Source: an uncultured Verrucomicrobiae bacterium (GTDB lineage: Bacteria > Verrucomicrobiota > Verrucomicrobiia > Palsa-1439). From it: DNA of 24,994 nucleotides. The stretch is from positions 1 through 24,994 of the forward strand of contig CALBCO010000025.1 of the NCBI GenBank assembly GCA_937927265.1, in the 5' to 3' direction. The notes below the pieces were generated by a model. It was not told where the DNA came from, made no database searches, and saw nothing but the letters and a program-made list of their open reading frames with translations. Shown piece by piece: positions 8,581-15,735 of the stretch (positions within the stretch are counted from its first letter, which is position 1; each line of letters starts with the position of its first letter). The position numbers and the translations under genes are program-made.

Positions 8581-9960
8581 TTAGAACTTAAACACCGTAT
8601 CCAGTTGTACTCGCAGCAATTCCCGCTCGGGATGCGCTGCATTGGTGGTGTTGGCCCCGGTCCGATCGCTGATTTTCTCGGTCAACAACGCGGTGACGCC
8701 AAGTTGCCACCAGTCGAACACATTGTAAGAGCCCTTGATCACGTGCCCCTTGCGGTCGGTCCCACCATCGGTACCCCAGTCAGAGTCGGTCAGCGAATCG
8801 AGCACCGCGTCGGCTTCCAAGTACTTGTACTGATAGGCCACTTGCCATTCCCCCTTCTTCTTATTGCTACCGAAGGCAAGCTGGCCGGCGGCACCATCCC
8901 GCTGGTCGGGATCGGTCTTGGTATTCGCGCGTTTCAAGGAATCGTAGGCTTCCGCCAGATTGGCCACATACTCGCCCGAAAGCGTGAGCAGGGACGGAGT
9001 ACCGAAGAACGGCTTCGAGCTGAGTTGCCACGCCACTTCGGCCCGCGCGTGCGCCACAGTGAAATCGCGCAAATACCGTTTGGTTGCACCTTCCTGAACG
9101 GAATTGCCACGGGTGGGTGAATCCTCAGTCAAATCCGAAGCATCAATATTCTGTGTGAAGAACACACCGCCCGCCGCTTTCGCGCGAAGTATCGGCTTCT
9201 TGATGTCCTCGCCAAACCGCAATTCGACGCCGGCCTGCGTGTCGTAGATGAAAGCATCCGTATCCGCCGAACTAGACACCTCGTCCACGACCCACTGCGA
9301 CAAGTTAACAAACACGTTGTGCCGCTGCTCCTTGCCAAAACTGAAGACGAATTGCTCCGCCACTCCTTCAGGCGTTAGGTCGCCATCATACACGAGAGGC
9401 GAACTTAACCCGGTCTGCCAGATGGGATTGTTCATTTTGCCGCCGGTGACGCTGATCCAATTCCAGCCGGGGGGCTGGAGGATAATGTACGCTGCGTCAA
9501 TCGCCAGGGTGTCCTTTTGGAACATATCATCAAACGTCTCATTCGTGCTGACCGGATCCGAGGTGCTGCCACTGGCCAGCCGCACACCCAACGTCGCCCA
9601 CTTCTGCAACTTCGCCTCCAGCCCGAGCCGCAGCCGGTAGCGGAACCGCCAGCGATCCACTGGATCATTGCTCTGATCAGCGTTGTCGAAGAACTCCCCG
9701 CGCAACCGCAAGTCGCCGGTCCATTTCAGTTCGTCCACCCAACTGCTGACCTTGCTCTTGTTGGCGCGGGCCATGGCGCGAGCCATGTCGGCGTCCACTT
9801 CCGTCTTGAGTTCCTTCATCTCCTTTTCGGTGATGATGCCCTTGCGGACCAGCAGGTCCAACAACGCATCCGCGCTCTGGGCTGAAGTCAGCCCGGCGGC
9901 CGTCATGACCGCACCCAACGTCAGCACAGTCACCTTTAGTTTCCAGATATGCAGAGTCAT
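8581..9960 (-). CDS. outer-membrane porin (putative porin, phosphate-regulated)
   Basis: A 459-residue outer-membrane beta-barrel protein. The signal peptide covers about residues 1-27 (ending LTSAQSA). A helical/coiled segment follows (DALLDLLVRKGIITEKEMKELKTEVDADMARAMA), then amphipathic strands such as LKWTGDLRLRGEFFDN and WRFRYRLRLGLEAKL, and a terminal phenylalanine (VFKF) typical of BAM substrates. This resembles the broad putative-porin family. The ATG at 9960 has AAGGAGC upstream. It lies directly before pstS and behind tandem Pho-box-like repeats, so a role in phosphate entry analogous to OprP/PhoE is likely, though selectivity cannot be read from sequence. Confidence 0.88.
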   Translation of the reverse strand: MTLHIWKLKVTVLTLGAVMTAAGLTSAQSADALLDLLVRKGIITEKEMKELKTEVDADMARAMARANKSKVSSWVDELKWTGDLRLRGEFFDNADQSNDPVDRWRFRYRLRLGLEAKLQKWATLGVRLASGSTSDPVSTNETFDDMFQKDTLAIDAAYIILQPPGWNWISVTGGKMNNPIWQTGLSSPLVYDGDLTPEGVAEQFVFSFGKEQRHNVFVNLSQWVVDEVSSSADTDAFIYDTQAGVELRFGEDIKKPILRAKAAGGVFFTQNIDASDLTEDSPTRGNSVQEGATKRYLRDFTVAHARAEVAWQLSSKPFFGTPSLLTLSGEYVANLAEAYDSLKRANTKTDPDQRDGAAGQLAFGSNKKKGEWQVAYQYKYLEADAVLDSLTDSDWGTDGGTDRKGHVIKGSYNVFDWWQLGVTALLTEKISDRTGANTTNAAHPERELLRVQLDTVFKF

Positions 9961-10019
9961 TCTTGCTCCTTGGTTAAGGGTTTGATTGCCCACGGCGGAC
10001 CGCATGCTAGGGTGTCCGT

Positions 10020-10048
10020 GTGACAAACCAAGGTCAGAAATGTTACAA
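10020..10048 (-). promoter_or_regulatory. tandem PhoB-box-like repeats and -10 box upstream of the porin
   Basis: The minus strand shows three 7-mers at an exact 11-bp period: TTGTAAC, CTGACCT and TTGTCAC, giving two overlapping 7-4-7 boxes. Ten bp after the last 7-mer comes TAGCAT, a usable -10, matching the usual layout of PhoB-activated promoters where the box replaces the -35. The box overlaps the 3' end of the upstream response-regulator gene. Confidence 0.68.
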
Positions 10049-10456
10049 ATCCGTGAACTGCGTGAGCAGCGATGGCCCCGGTGGGCGGCGCAACAACCTT
10101 TGCACCCGCGCCAATAACTCGGCCATTTCGTAGGGTTTCGTGACATAGTCGTCCGCCCCCAGGCGAAAGCCTTTGAGCCTGTCGGTGGTGTCGCTGCGTG
10201 CGGTCACCATCACAATGGGCACGGTTGCCGTCACCGGTGCTGCCCGCAATAACCGGCACAACTCAAACCCGTCCAAGTGCGGCAACATCAGGTCCAACAC
10301 CACCAAATCTGGTCGCTCTGTGAGGGCGATGTTGAGTGCCGTGCGCCCATCCGTCGCCACCCGGGTCCGATAGCCGTGCCGCTGCAAATGATATTGCAAC
10401 AAACGCGCTGCATCCGCTTCGTCCTCGACCACCAAAATCATGACTGGTCGCTTCAT
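10043..10456 (-). CDS. single-domain response regulator (CheY-like receiver)
   Basis: A 137-residue protein that is only a receiver domain: acidic E11-D12, phospho-acceptor D55 in LVVLDLMLPHLDGFELCRLL, TAR for the conserved Thr/Ser, and the KPYEMAELLARV lysine motif. No DNA-binding or enzymatic output domain follows; the tail LLRRPPGPSLLTQFTDL is short. It resembles the PhoB receiver in this window. It could act by protein interaction or as a phosphate sink in phosphate signalling. The ATG at 10456 is chosen; the ATG at 10441 is an alternative. A strong promoter lies about 95 nt upstream. Confidence 0.85.
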   Translation of the reverse strand: MKRPVMILVVEDEADAARLLQYHLQRHGYRTRVATDGRTALNIALTERPDLVVLDLMLPHLDGFELCRLLRAAPVTATVPIVMVTARSDTTDRLKGFRLGADDYVTKPYEMAELLARVQRLLRRPPGPSLLTQFTDL

Positions 10457-10550
10457 GCAGCCTAATTCGACTGGGCTTTCGTGGCGATTCGGTGGCCGCG
10501 CGGTGCCGGTCGCGTAAAAAACTCCCCGCGCCTGCTCCGCCCAATAAATT

Positions 10551-10579
10551 GTTATAGGTAATAAGACTTTACTGGTCAA
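10551..10579 (-). promoter_or_regulatory. sigma70-type promoter for the response regulator
   Basis: On the minus strand TTGACC (10574-10579) and TATAAC (10551-10556) are separated by exactly 17 bp, five of six matches in each hexamer. It sits in an AT-rich pocket between the ROK kinase stop and the response-regulator start, giving a predicted 5' leader of about 85-90 nt. Confidence 0.7.
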
Positions 10580-10619
10580 CGAGGACGTTTCGGATTTTTT
10601 CGATACAGAACGGGCGGAG

Positions 10620-11606
10620 TCAGGCAGCCAACTGCCGGGCGGCAATCGCCCCACCGAGAATTCCCGCATCGTCGCCAAGACCACTGTCGAGAATTCGCAC
10701 CCGCTCGGCACTGGCCGAGATGGTGTGAGCCATGGCTGCCCGCGTGATCCGCGGCAACATCACTGAACCGAGCGCTTCAATCAGTCCGCCACCAAGAATC
10801 ACCGCTTCGGGATTCAAGACATTGATCAGATTGGCGGCACCAATGCCAAGATATTCGCAGGTGTCGTGAATCACGGCCCGCACCAACTTATCACCCTCGC
10901 GGTAGGCTTCCGCAAGAATCCGACTGCGGATCCTTCGTAAATTGCCGTCGCAAAGTTCGGTGACCACGGAGGATCGCCCTTTCTCGATGGCAGTCACAAT
11001 CCGCCGCACCACGGCGCTCCGACTGGCCACCGCTTCCAGACAACCATAGTTGCCGCACCCACAACGTGGTCCATCTTCCGCCACGACCACCATGTGCCCG
11101 ATCTCGCCCGCCGCGCCTGCCGAACCGCGGTACAACTCGCCGTTCAGCACCAGACCGCCGCCAATGCCGGTCCCGATGAACATGCACACAAACGTACGCA
11201 ACCGCCGGCCGGCGCCGAATTGTTGAACGGCCAACGTCCCAGCCTGTACATCGTTGATCAACGTGACCGGGAAATGCAGCCGTTGGCTGAGTTGTCGGGC
11301 GGCGGCGACATTTTGCCAATGGAGATTGGGCGCCATGCGTACCACCGCCCCGCCGCCGGTAATCAAGCCGGGCACGCCCACGCCCATCGCCGCCACCGCG
11401 GTGTGCGGCACTGCCGCTGCCGCGAGTGCCTCGTTGACACAATCGGCCACGCGGTCAAGCACCCCGGCGGCCCCGCGTTCGGGCCGGGTGCTTTTTTTCT
11501 CACGGCTCAACATCCGCCCGCGCGGGTCGAACACGGCCGCCAATATCTTCGTGCCACCGAGGTCCACGCCAACAATGTATTTGTGAGGGCGCGCGTGCCG
11601 TTTCAT
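10620..11606 (-). CDS. ROK family sugar kinase (glucokinase-like)
   Basis: A 328-residue cytoplasmic ROK protein. The N-terminal phosphate-binding motif is VGVDLGGTKILAAVFD; the sugar-binding region contains NDVQAGTLAVQQ, the catalytic Asp being in that motif. GTGIGGGLVLNGELYRGSAGAAGEIGHM and the zinc motif CGCGNYGCLE follow; GGGLIEALG is the adenosine site. Glucose or an N-acyl-hexosamine is the likely substrate and ATP the usual donor. Some ROK glucokinases (PPGK) use polyphosphate; the nearby CHAD protein makes that worth noting but not proven. The start at 11606 follows GGTGAGCGG, 4 nt after the neighbouring gene's stop. Confidence 0.9.
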   Translation of the reverse strand: MKRHARPHKYIVGVDLGGTKILAAVFDPRGRMLSREKKSTRPERGAAGVLDRVADCVNEALAAAAVPHTAVAAMGVGVPGLITGGGAVVRMAPNLHWQNVAAARQLSQRLHFPVTLINDVQAGTLAVQQFGAGRRLRTFVCMFIGTGIGGGLVLNGELYRGSAGAAGEIGHMVVVAEDGPRCGCGNYGCLEAVASRSAVVRRIVTAIEKGRSSVVTELCDGNLRRIRSRILAEAYREGDKLVRAVIHDTCEYLGIGAANLINVLNPEAVILGGGLIEALGSVMLPRITRAAMAHTISASAERVRILDSGLGDDAGILGGAIAARQLAA

Positions 11607-11610
11607 CCGC

Positions 11611-11925
11611 TCACCACGATTCCACCATCGCGGTCAGTTTCCGCACTAGTTTGTCCAATTCCTTTAGATCGCGCCGCCGGCCTTTCGGCGGTTTCACGTC
11701 GAGGTTGTTGATCCACCGCTGCATCCGACGGAACTGGACCAACTGTTTGGCATCCGGTGTTTCATCCTCGCGAGCCACGGCCACGGCGTGTTCTACTTGC
11801 GCCACCGCTGCCTGCAAGCCGACCAAGTAATTATTGCCCACCTCTTTGACCAACAATCGCAGCGCCTTCAACGCCGCCAGCAACTCCGTCTGCGTTTGCG
11901 CGAAGTGGGACGGTGTCCGTCTCAT
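11611..11925 (-). CDS. small helical hypothetical protein
   Basis: A 104-residue protein I do not recognise. It is predicted helical throughout, with Leu/Ala heptad-like spacing (LLAALKALRLLVKEV, LVGLQAAVAQVEHAVAVA) and a basic patch PPKGRRRDLKELDKLVRKL near the C terminus. No signal peptide or membrane segment is seen. The ATG overlaps the preceding gene's stop as ATGA, and the ROK gene starts 4 nt after its own stop, so it is an integral member of this operon. A structural or adaptor role for its neighbours is possible. Confidence 0.75.
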   Translation of the reverse strand: MRRTPSHFAQTQTELLAALKALRLLVKEVGNNYLVGLQAAVAQVEHAVAVAREDETPDAKQLVQFRRMQRWINNLDVKPPKGRRRDLKELDKLVRKLTAMVESW

Positions 11926-12629
11926 GAACTGGACACCTCCAACACCGCCTGCACTTTGTTGCGCAATTCCGCCGCCACGGCGCGGCTCGACCGGTTCCCG
12001 TTGATCACCGCAAATCCGTACTCGCTCTGCATCCGCCGGAACTCAGCCTGAATCAGCCGCTGATACTTGATGAAACTCTCAAACATGTCGCGCGACAACG
12101 CGATGTCCATGCCGCTTTCCCAATAGTTCAACGTGACGTTCTTCTTGAAGTTGCGCTCCACCAACTGTTGCGGGCTGACCCGCAAGTAATAGACCGCATC
12201 CGGCACCAGCGCGATGGAATACAACGATTTGACCCATTCCCGTGGCGCTCCGCGCACGATGTCGCGCGCCATCAAGGTGTAAATATACCGGTCGGCCAAC
12301 ACGATAAAACCGGCCTTCAATGAGGGGATGATCGTATTTTCCAACTGATCCGCAAAATCCGTCGCGTAAAACAAGCTGCGTGTGGTGTGACTCAGGATAT
12401 TGCCCTGCTGCGCTTGCTCAAGTTCCTCAGCCACCAGCATGCTGCGTTTGAGACCGACATTGACCACACCATAACCCTGGCCTTCGAGCCATTCCTTGAG
12501 CAGATTCACTTGGGTGGAGCGCCCAGAACCGTCCGCGCCTTCGAGCACGATCAGTTTGCCGGACAACTCGGTGGGGGCGCAGCCCGGCAGCTTTGTCCCG
12601 TAAAACTTCTTTCCGCATTGCCCGCTCAT
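11922..12629 (-). CDS. thymidylate-kinase-like P-loop protein, Walker A lysine replaced by Arg
   Basis: A 235-residue protein of the thymidylate kinase fold: P-loop EGADGSGRSTQ (residues 30-40), central FIVLADRYIYTLMARDIVRG in place of the TMK DRYxxSxxAYQ motif, and a C-terminal VINGNRSS segment. R37 replaces the near-invariant Walker A lysine. About 23 extra residues precede the P-loop. It is a close paralogue of the adjacent gene at 12626. The start ATG at 12629 follows GGGGGAAACA and overlaps the upstream stop as ATGA. The real substrate is unknown. It may be a weak or inactive partner of its paralogue. Confidence 0.82.
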   Translation of the reverse strand: MSGQCGKKFYGTKLPGCAPTELSGKLIVLEGADGSGRSTQVNLLKEWLEGQGYGVVNVGLKRSMLVAEELEQAQQGNILSHTTRSLFYATDFADQLENTIIPSLKAGFIVLADRYIYTLMARDIVRGAPREWVKSLYSIALVPDAVYYLRVSPQQLVERNFKKNVTLNYWESGMDIALSRDMFESFIKYQRLIQAEFRRMQSEYGFAVINGNRSSRAVAAELRNKVQAVLEVSSS

Positions 12630-13306
12630 TGTTTCCCCCGCCACCGAAACGACGGCAAATCCAGGCGCGGCTCGATGTACTTGCGCACCAGCGTCTGCTG
12701 TTTCTCAATCGGCAACATCCCGTTCATGACCACAAACTTCTCCGTCTGCACCATCTTCTTGTACTCCGCATAAATCCGCCCCTGAAACAACCGAAAACTC
12801 TCGTACGGATCCGGCGACAAACCCAAATCCATCCCCGCCTCAAAGTACTTTAACTTCGGCCGCCCACCCAGAATCCGGTTCAGCGCCACCTCCAAGGGTG
12901 TATCAAAGAAAAATGTGATGTCTGGCACCGTCGCAAAACTGTACAGATTCCGCACCCAATCCGGATCGCACCCCCGCACGATGTCCCGTGCGAACGCCGT
13001 GTACATGTACCGGTCGGCCAGCACGATGAACCCGGCCCGCAACAATGGCAGAATCTGCCGTTCAAACCGGTCGGCAAAATCCGTTGCATGCACCAACGAA
13101 AACGTTGTTGGCGTCAGCAATTGCCGTTTCTTGCCCTTGCGCGTGGCCTCCTTGACCAACACCGACGAGTTCCACTCGGTGAAAAACACCTTCAACTGCT
13201 GCATCTCAAGCCAGCGTTTCACCAGATAAATCTGCGTGGACTTGCCGGAGCCGTCGAGCCCCTCCACGGCGATTAATCGTCCCGGGTATGGATGATGCGA
13301 TCTCAT
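12626..13306 (-). CDS. thymidylate-kinase-like P-loop kinase
   Basis: A 226-residue protein with an intact Walker A VEGLDGSGKSTQ (K22), the central motif FIVLADRYMYTAFARDIVRG, and a C-terminal FVVMNGMLPIEKQ segment. It resembles dTMP kinase, but the DRY motif continues YTxxARD rather than SxxAYQ, and the usual LID arginines are not evident. It is therefore probably not, or not only, the housekeeping Tmk. The PPK2 polyphosphate kinases share the P-loop fold but not these motifs. It begins 7 nt after the CHAD gene stop and is translationally coupled to the paralogue downstream. Confidence 0.83.
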   Translation of the reverse strand: MRSHHPYPGRLIAVEGLDGSGKSTQIYLVKRWLEMQQLKVFFTEWNSSVLVKEATRKGKKRQLLTPTTFSLVHATDFADRFERQILPLLRAGFIVLADRYMYTAFARDIVRGCDPDWVRNLYSFATVPDITFFFDTPLEVALNRILGGRPKLKYFEAGMDLGLSPDPYESFRLFQGRIYAEYKKMVQTEKFVVMNGMLPIEKQQTLVRKYIEPRLDLPSFRWRGKQ

Positions 13307-13313
13307 TTGCTGC

Positions 13314-14183
13314 CTACAATTGTGCTTTTTTCAGCCACGACCGACTTTCTCCGACGATCTTCCCGAACTGTCGCAACCGTTTTTGCTCAAAAAACTGCAG
13401 CCAGTCTAACATCGGAGCCAATTCGATAGCCAGCGTTTTTTCTCGCACCACTGCCGCCACGTAGGCCGCCGCCACTTCGGCATCATGCACCGCCCCCATG
13501 ACGTCCTGCAACTCTTCGACGGCTCGGATCCGCGGCCGCAACCGCTCTCCCCACCCCACCGCTGCCGCCGTTGTTAAGCCGTACCGGTAATGTTTCACTG
13601 CAATCCGCAACCGATGGAAATGGCGACTGGATGGCTGCCGCTCATATTGCCGAAGCCGTTTCTTGACCGCTTGGCGCAACTGGCGGAGTTGTCCCGATGC
13701 CGCTTGGCGCAACCGTTGCTCGGACGGCGCCCGCGCCCCCCGGATCATCGCCTCCACGCGGGCAGGAAACCGACTCGTCAACAACATTGCGAACAACTCC
13801 CGCACCGCAACCAGTTCTTGCACACGATCGGTCCGCAACTGGTCAGCCACCGCTGCCCGACCGCGTGCGCCCTCTCGGCCCAAGTGCCGCGCCGCGCGGC
13901 GGAGATATTGCGCATTCACATCCAACGTCCGCACCGCGCCCAGGACCCGCGTCACACGGCGCAAATGTCGCAGCACCTGACGCAACTCGTCAGGTGGAAA
14001 CAAAGACGCAAAAAACCGAAGCCCCACTCGCAGCCGACGTGAATTCACTCGCATCTGATGGATGACTTCCACATCGGGTGATCGGGCCAACCGCGTCGCT
14101 GGCCCAAACAGCCGGTGCAGCTTCTCGAGCAGTTCCGCTTCGATCCGCCGGACGATTTCCGTACTGGATTGGTTGGAGCGCAT
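13314..14183 (-). CDS. CHAD domain protein (predicted polyphosphate-binding)
   Basis: A 289-residue, strongly basic helical protein. The CHAD signature is visible in two halves: HQMRVNSRRLRVGLRFF near the N terminus and RHFHRLRIAVKHYRYGLTTA in the second half, with conserved His, Arg and Lys lining the predicted channel. CHAD domains bind inorganic polyphosphate, and such proteins associate with polyphosphate granules. The ATG at 14183 is chosen because the domain starts shortly after it; the frame remains open to 14264, and no convincing Shine-Dalgarno decides the start. It lies at the head of the kinase cluster and near pst genes, supporting a role in phosphate storage. Confidence 0.86.
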   Translation of the reverse strand: MRSNQSSTEIVRRIEAELLEKLHRLFGPATRLARSPDVEVIHQMRVNSRRLRVGLRFFASLFPPDELRQVLRHLRRVTRVLGAVRTLDVNAQYLRRAARHLGREGARGRAAVADQLRTDRVQELVAVRELFAMLLTSRFPARVEAMIRGARAPSEQRLRQAASGQLRQLRQAVKKRLRQYERQPSSRHFHRLRIAVKHYRYGLTTAAAVGWGERLRPRIRAVEELQDVMGAVHDAEVAAAYVAAVVREKTLAIELAPMLDWLQFFEQKRLRQFGKIVGESRSWLKKAQL

Positions 14184-14271
14184 TGCCAACAGGCTCACGG
14201 CAAAGTGTAACACCCGGGTGTCACGCGCGCGACAAAATTGCAACACCCGCCGCCCGGTCGCCAAATTTCAC

Positions 14272-14311
14272 GTCAACAAAAGCAGGAACGATCGTTCCAT
14301 GTTTTGTTGAC
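14272..14311. promoter_or_regulatory. 40-bp nested inverted repeat
   Basis: The perfect arms GTCAACAAAA (14272-14281) and TTTTGTTGAC (14302-14311) flank the perfect 14-bp palindrome GGAACGATCGTTCC (14285-14298). It lies between the plcP-like stop and the CHAD start. It could be a dimeric-repressor operator or an mRNA 3' hairpin. Confidence 0.6.
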
Positions 14312-14314
14312 AGC

Positions 14315-14340
14315 CATTGACTCTGTCTTGGGAGTCAATG
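14315..14340 (-). terminator. hairpin at the end of the metallophosphoesterase gene
   Basis: CATTGACTC (14315-14323) and GAGTCAATG (14332-14340) form a 9-bp perfect stem that overlaps the stop codon at 14335-14337. No T-run follows on the minus strand, so termination is only possible, not shown; it may just stabilise the 3' end. Confidence 0.4.
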
Positions 14341-15147
14341 ACTTGGGTCGCAGGCGGTCAATACCAATTCAGTACGAACATCGTCAGTTGGCACGCCCGC
14401 CGGCACACTCCCGAATGCAAATCGAGCCGTCGCGCCGACCAAAGCAATTTTCCCATCGGCATCTTCCACCAGCGCCGTGCGGCTTTCCACCCAGTCACCG
14501 CAATTGTAGTAGTCCACCTGCCGGACTCGCTTGATCGCCGGCGTGTGGATGTGGCCGCACACAATCCCATCCACCTGATGCGCCGCGGCGTAGTGACTGA
14601 CGACTTCCTCAAAATCACTGATGAAATTGACCGCGTTTTTCACGCGACGTTTGATGCAGGCGCTCAACGACCAGTACTCCCATCCCAACAGCCGCCGCGC
14701 GAAATTCACCGGGCGGTTCGCGTGCAGCAACAGTGTGTAGCCGACATCGCCGAGCACAGCCAGCCATCGGGCATTGAGTGTGATTGTGTCAAATTCGTGC
14801 CCGTGCATCACCAACAAACGGCGACCCGTGACTGTCGTGTACACGTCGCGCGACTTGACAAGCACGTTGCCGTAAAAACCCAGGAATTGTGCCGCAAACT
14901 CGTCGTGGTTGCCGGGGATGTAAATGACCTCGGTGCCCTTACGGGCTTTGCGGAGAATTTTCTGAATGACGTCGTTGTGGCTCTGTGGCCAATACCGGTT
15001 CTTGCGCAGTTGCCACAGATCAATGATATCGCCGACCAAATACAACCGCTCGCAGTTGTGTTGGCGCAGAAACGCCAAAATCCCTTCCGCATCGCAACCG
15101 CGCGTGCCGAGGTGCAGGTCCGACAACCAAACGGTCTTGTAGTTCAC
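14335..15147 (-). CDS. PlcP/LpxH-type metallophosphoesterase (COG2908-like)
   Basis: A calcineurin-like phosphoesterase of 270 residues. Metal-binding motifs in order are SDLHLG, GDIIDLW, GNHDEF, HGHEFD and GHIHTP. The conserved blocks LGTRGC, YWPQSHNDVIQKILRKARKGT, YWSLSACIKRRVKNAVNFI and NCGDWVES match the rhizobial PlcP-type proteins better than short LpxH. PlcP releases diacylglycerol from phospholipids during phosphate starvation; LpxH acts on UDP-2,3-diacylglucosamine in lipid A synthesis. A Pho-box-like repeat upstream favours the first role, as an inference. The GTG at 15147 is chosen because TACACT (15154-15159) lies 6 nt upstream, implying a leaderless mRNA; the longer TTG start at 15198 is unlikely. 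Confidence 0.85.
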   Translation of the reverse strand: MNYKTVWLSDLHLGTRGCDAEGILAFLRQHNCERLYLVGDIIDLWQLRKNRYWPQSHNDVIQKILRKARKGTEVIYIPGNHDEFAAQFLGFYGNVLVKSRDVYTTVTGRRLLVMHGHEFDTITLNARWLAVLGDVGYTLLLHANRPVNFARRLLGWEYWSLSACIKRRVKNAVNFISDFEEVVSHYAAAHQVDGIVCGHIHTPAIKRVRQVDYYNCGDWVESRTALVEDADGKIALVGATARFAFGSVPAGVPTDDVRTELVLTACDPSH

Positions 15148-15153
15148 GCTGAC

Positions 15154-15159
15154 AGTGTA
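15154..15159 (-). promoter_or_regulatory. -10 box giving a leaderless plcP-like mRNA
   Basis: TACACT on the minus strand ends 6 nt before the GTG start, so transcription would begin at or next to the start codon. No good -35 is visible at 16-18 bp, consistent with an activated promoter. Confidence 0.4.
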
Positions 15160-15191
15160 CCGGCAATCGGCAACAAGGCGGTGCCGGTGAT

Positions 15192-15209
15192 GTGACAAAC
15201 CCGTGAACT
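15192..15209. promoter_or_regulatory. Pho-box-like 7-4-7 repeat between divergent genes
   Basis: The plus strand reads GTGACAA-ACCC-GTGAACT, the same pattern as at 16651-16668 and similar to the porin box. It lies between the plcP-like gene and the divergent gene at 15301. Its distance from the candidate -10 (about 33 bp) is longer than usual for PhoB. Confidence 0.45.
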
Positions 15210-15300
15210 GGCCTCTGGAGTTGTTGCGGAATCTTCACGCGCCTGTCTGCCGGTTGCGACACGACCCGGTCAGACTGCCCTTCGCGATGGAGGACAATGC

Positions 15301-15735
15301 ATGGAAAACCAACGGATGATTGTAGTGGATGAACTTGCGCAGTTCATGAACGAAGGCTGGCCAGGTCCCGATTGGTACTTGACCGGCCACGCGGAATACT
15401 TGTGGGAAACCACCTTCACGGAAGGGTGGGGCGCGGAATTGTACCGGGCGCGCCGCCCGGGCACGATGATCAACTTGGCGGACTACGATGGCCTCCTGCG
15501 CTGGCAAGGCAGTGGGCGTGACCCATCCAACGGGCGGGGTTACCGGCTGAGCACATTGTTTTGGCGCTGGCAACGAACACGGACCGAAGCCACGGTGGTC
15601 GCTTGCGTCCCACGCGAGCGTTTGCGCGAAGTGTTGATGCTGCTCAACGACGCCGGCTGCCTCATCCTGAACGAACACGCATTGCGCGGCCAACAGTCAG
15701 TTGCTGAGGTCTGCGATGGAAACATGCTCGCCTGA
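15301..15735 (+). CDS. hypothetical protein, 144 aa
   Basis: A soluble-looking protein that I do not recognise, rich in Trp and Arg (DWYLTGHAEYLWETTF, LSTLFWRWQRTR). There is no signal peptide, membrane segment or catalytic motif. A clear GGAGG (about 15289-15293) precedes the ATG, so it is very likely translated. The next gene starts inside its last codons (15716), indicating coupled translation with a small membrane protein. It is divergent from the plcP-like gene and shares its upstream region with a Pho-box-like site. Confidence 0.78.
   Translation: MENQRMIVVDELAQFMNEGWPGPDWYLTGHAEYLWETTFTEGWGAELYRARRPGTMINLADYDGLLRWQGSGRDPSNGRGYRLSTLFWRWQRTRTEATVVACVPRERLREVLMLLNDAGCLILNEHALRGQQSVAEVCDGNMLA

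Noticed and set aside
12626..13306. PPK2 polyphosphate kinase
   Set aside because: The P-loop fold fits, but the sequence around the central DRY motif follows thymidylate kinase rather than PPK2.
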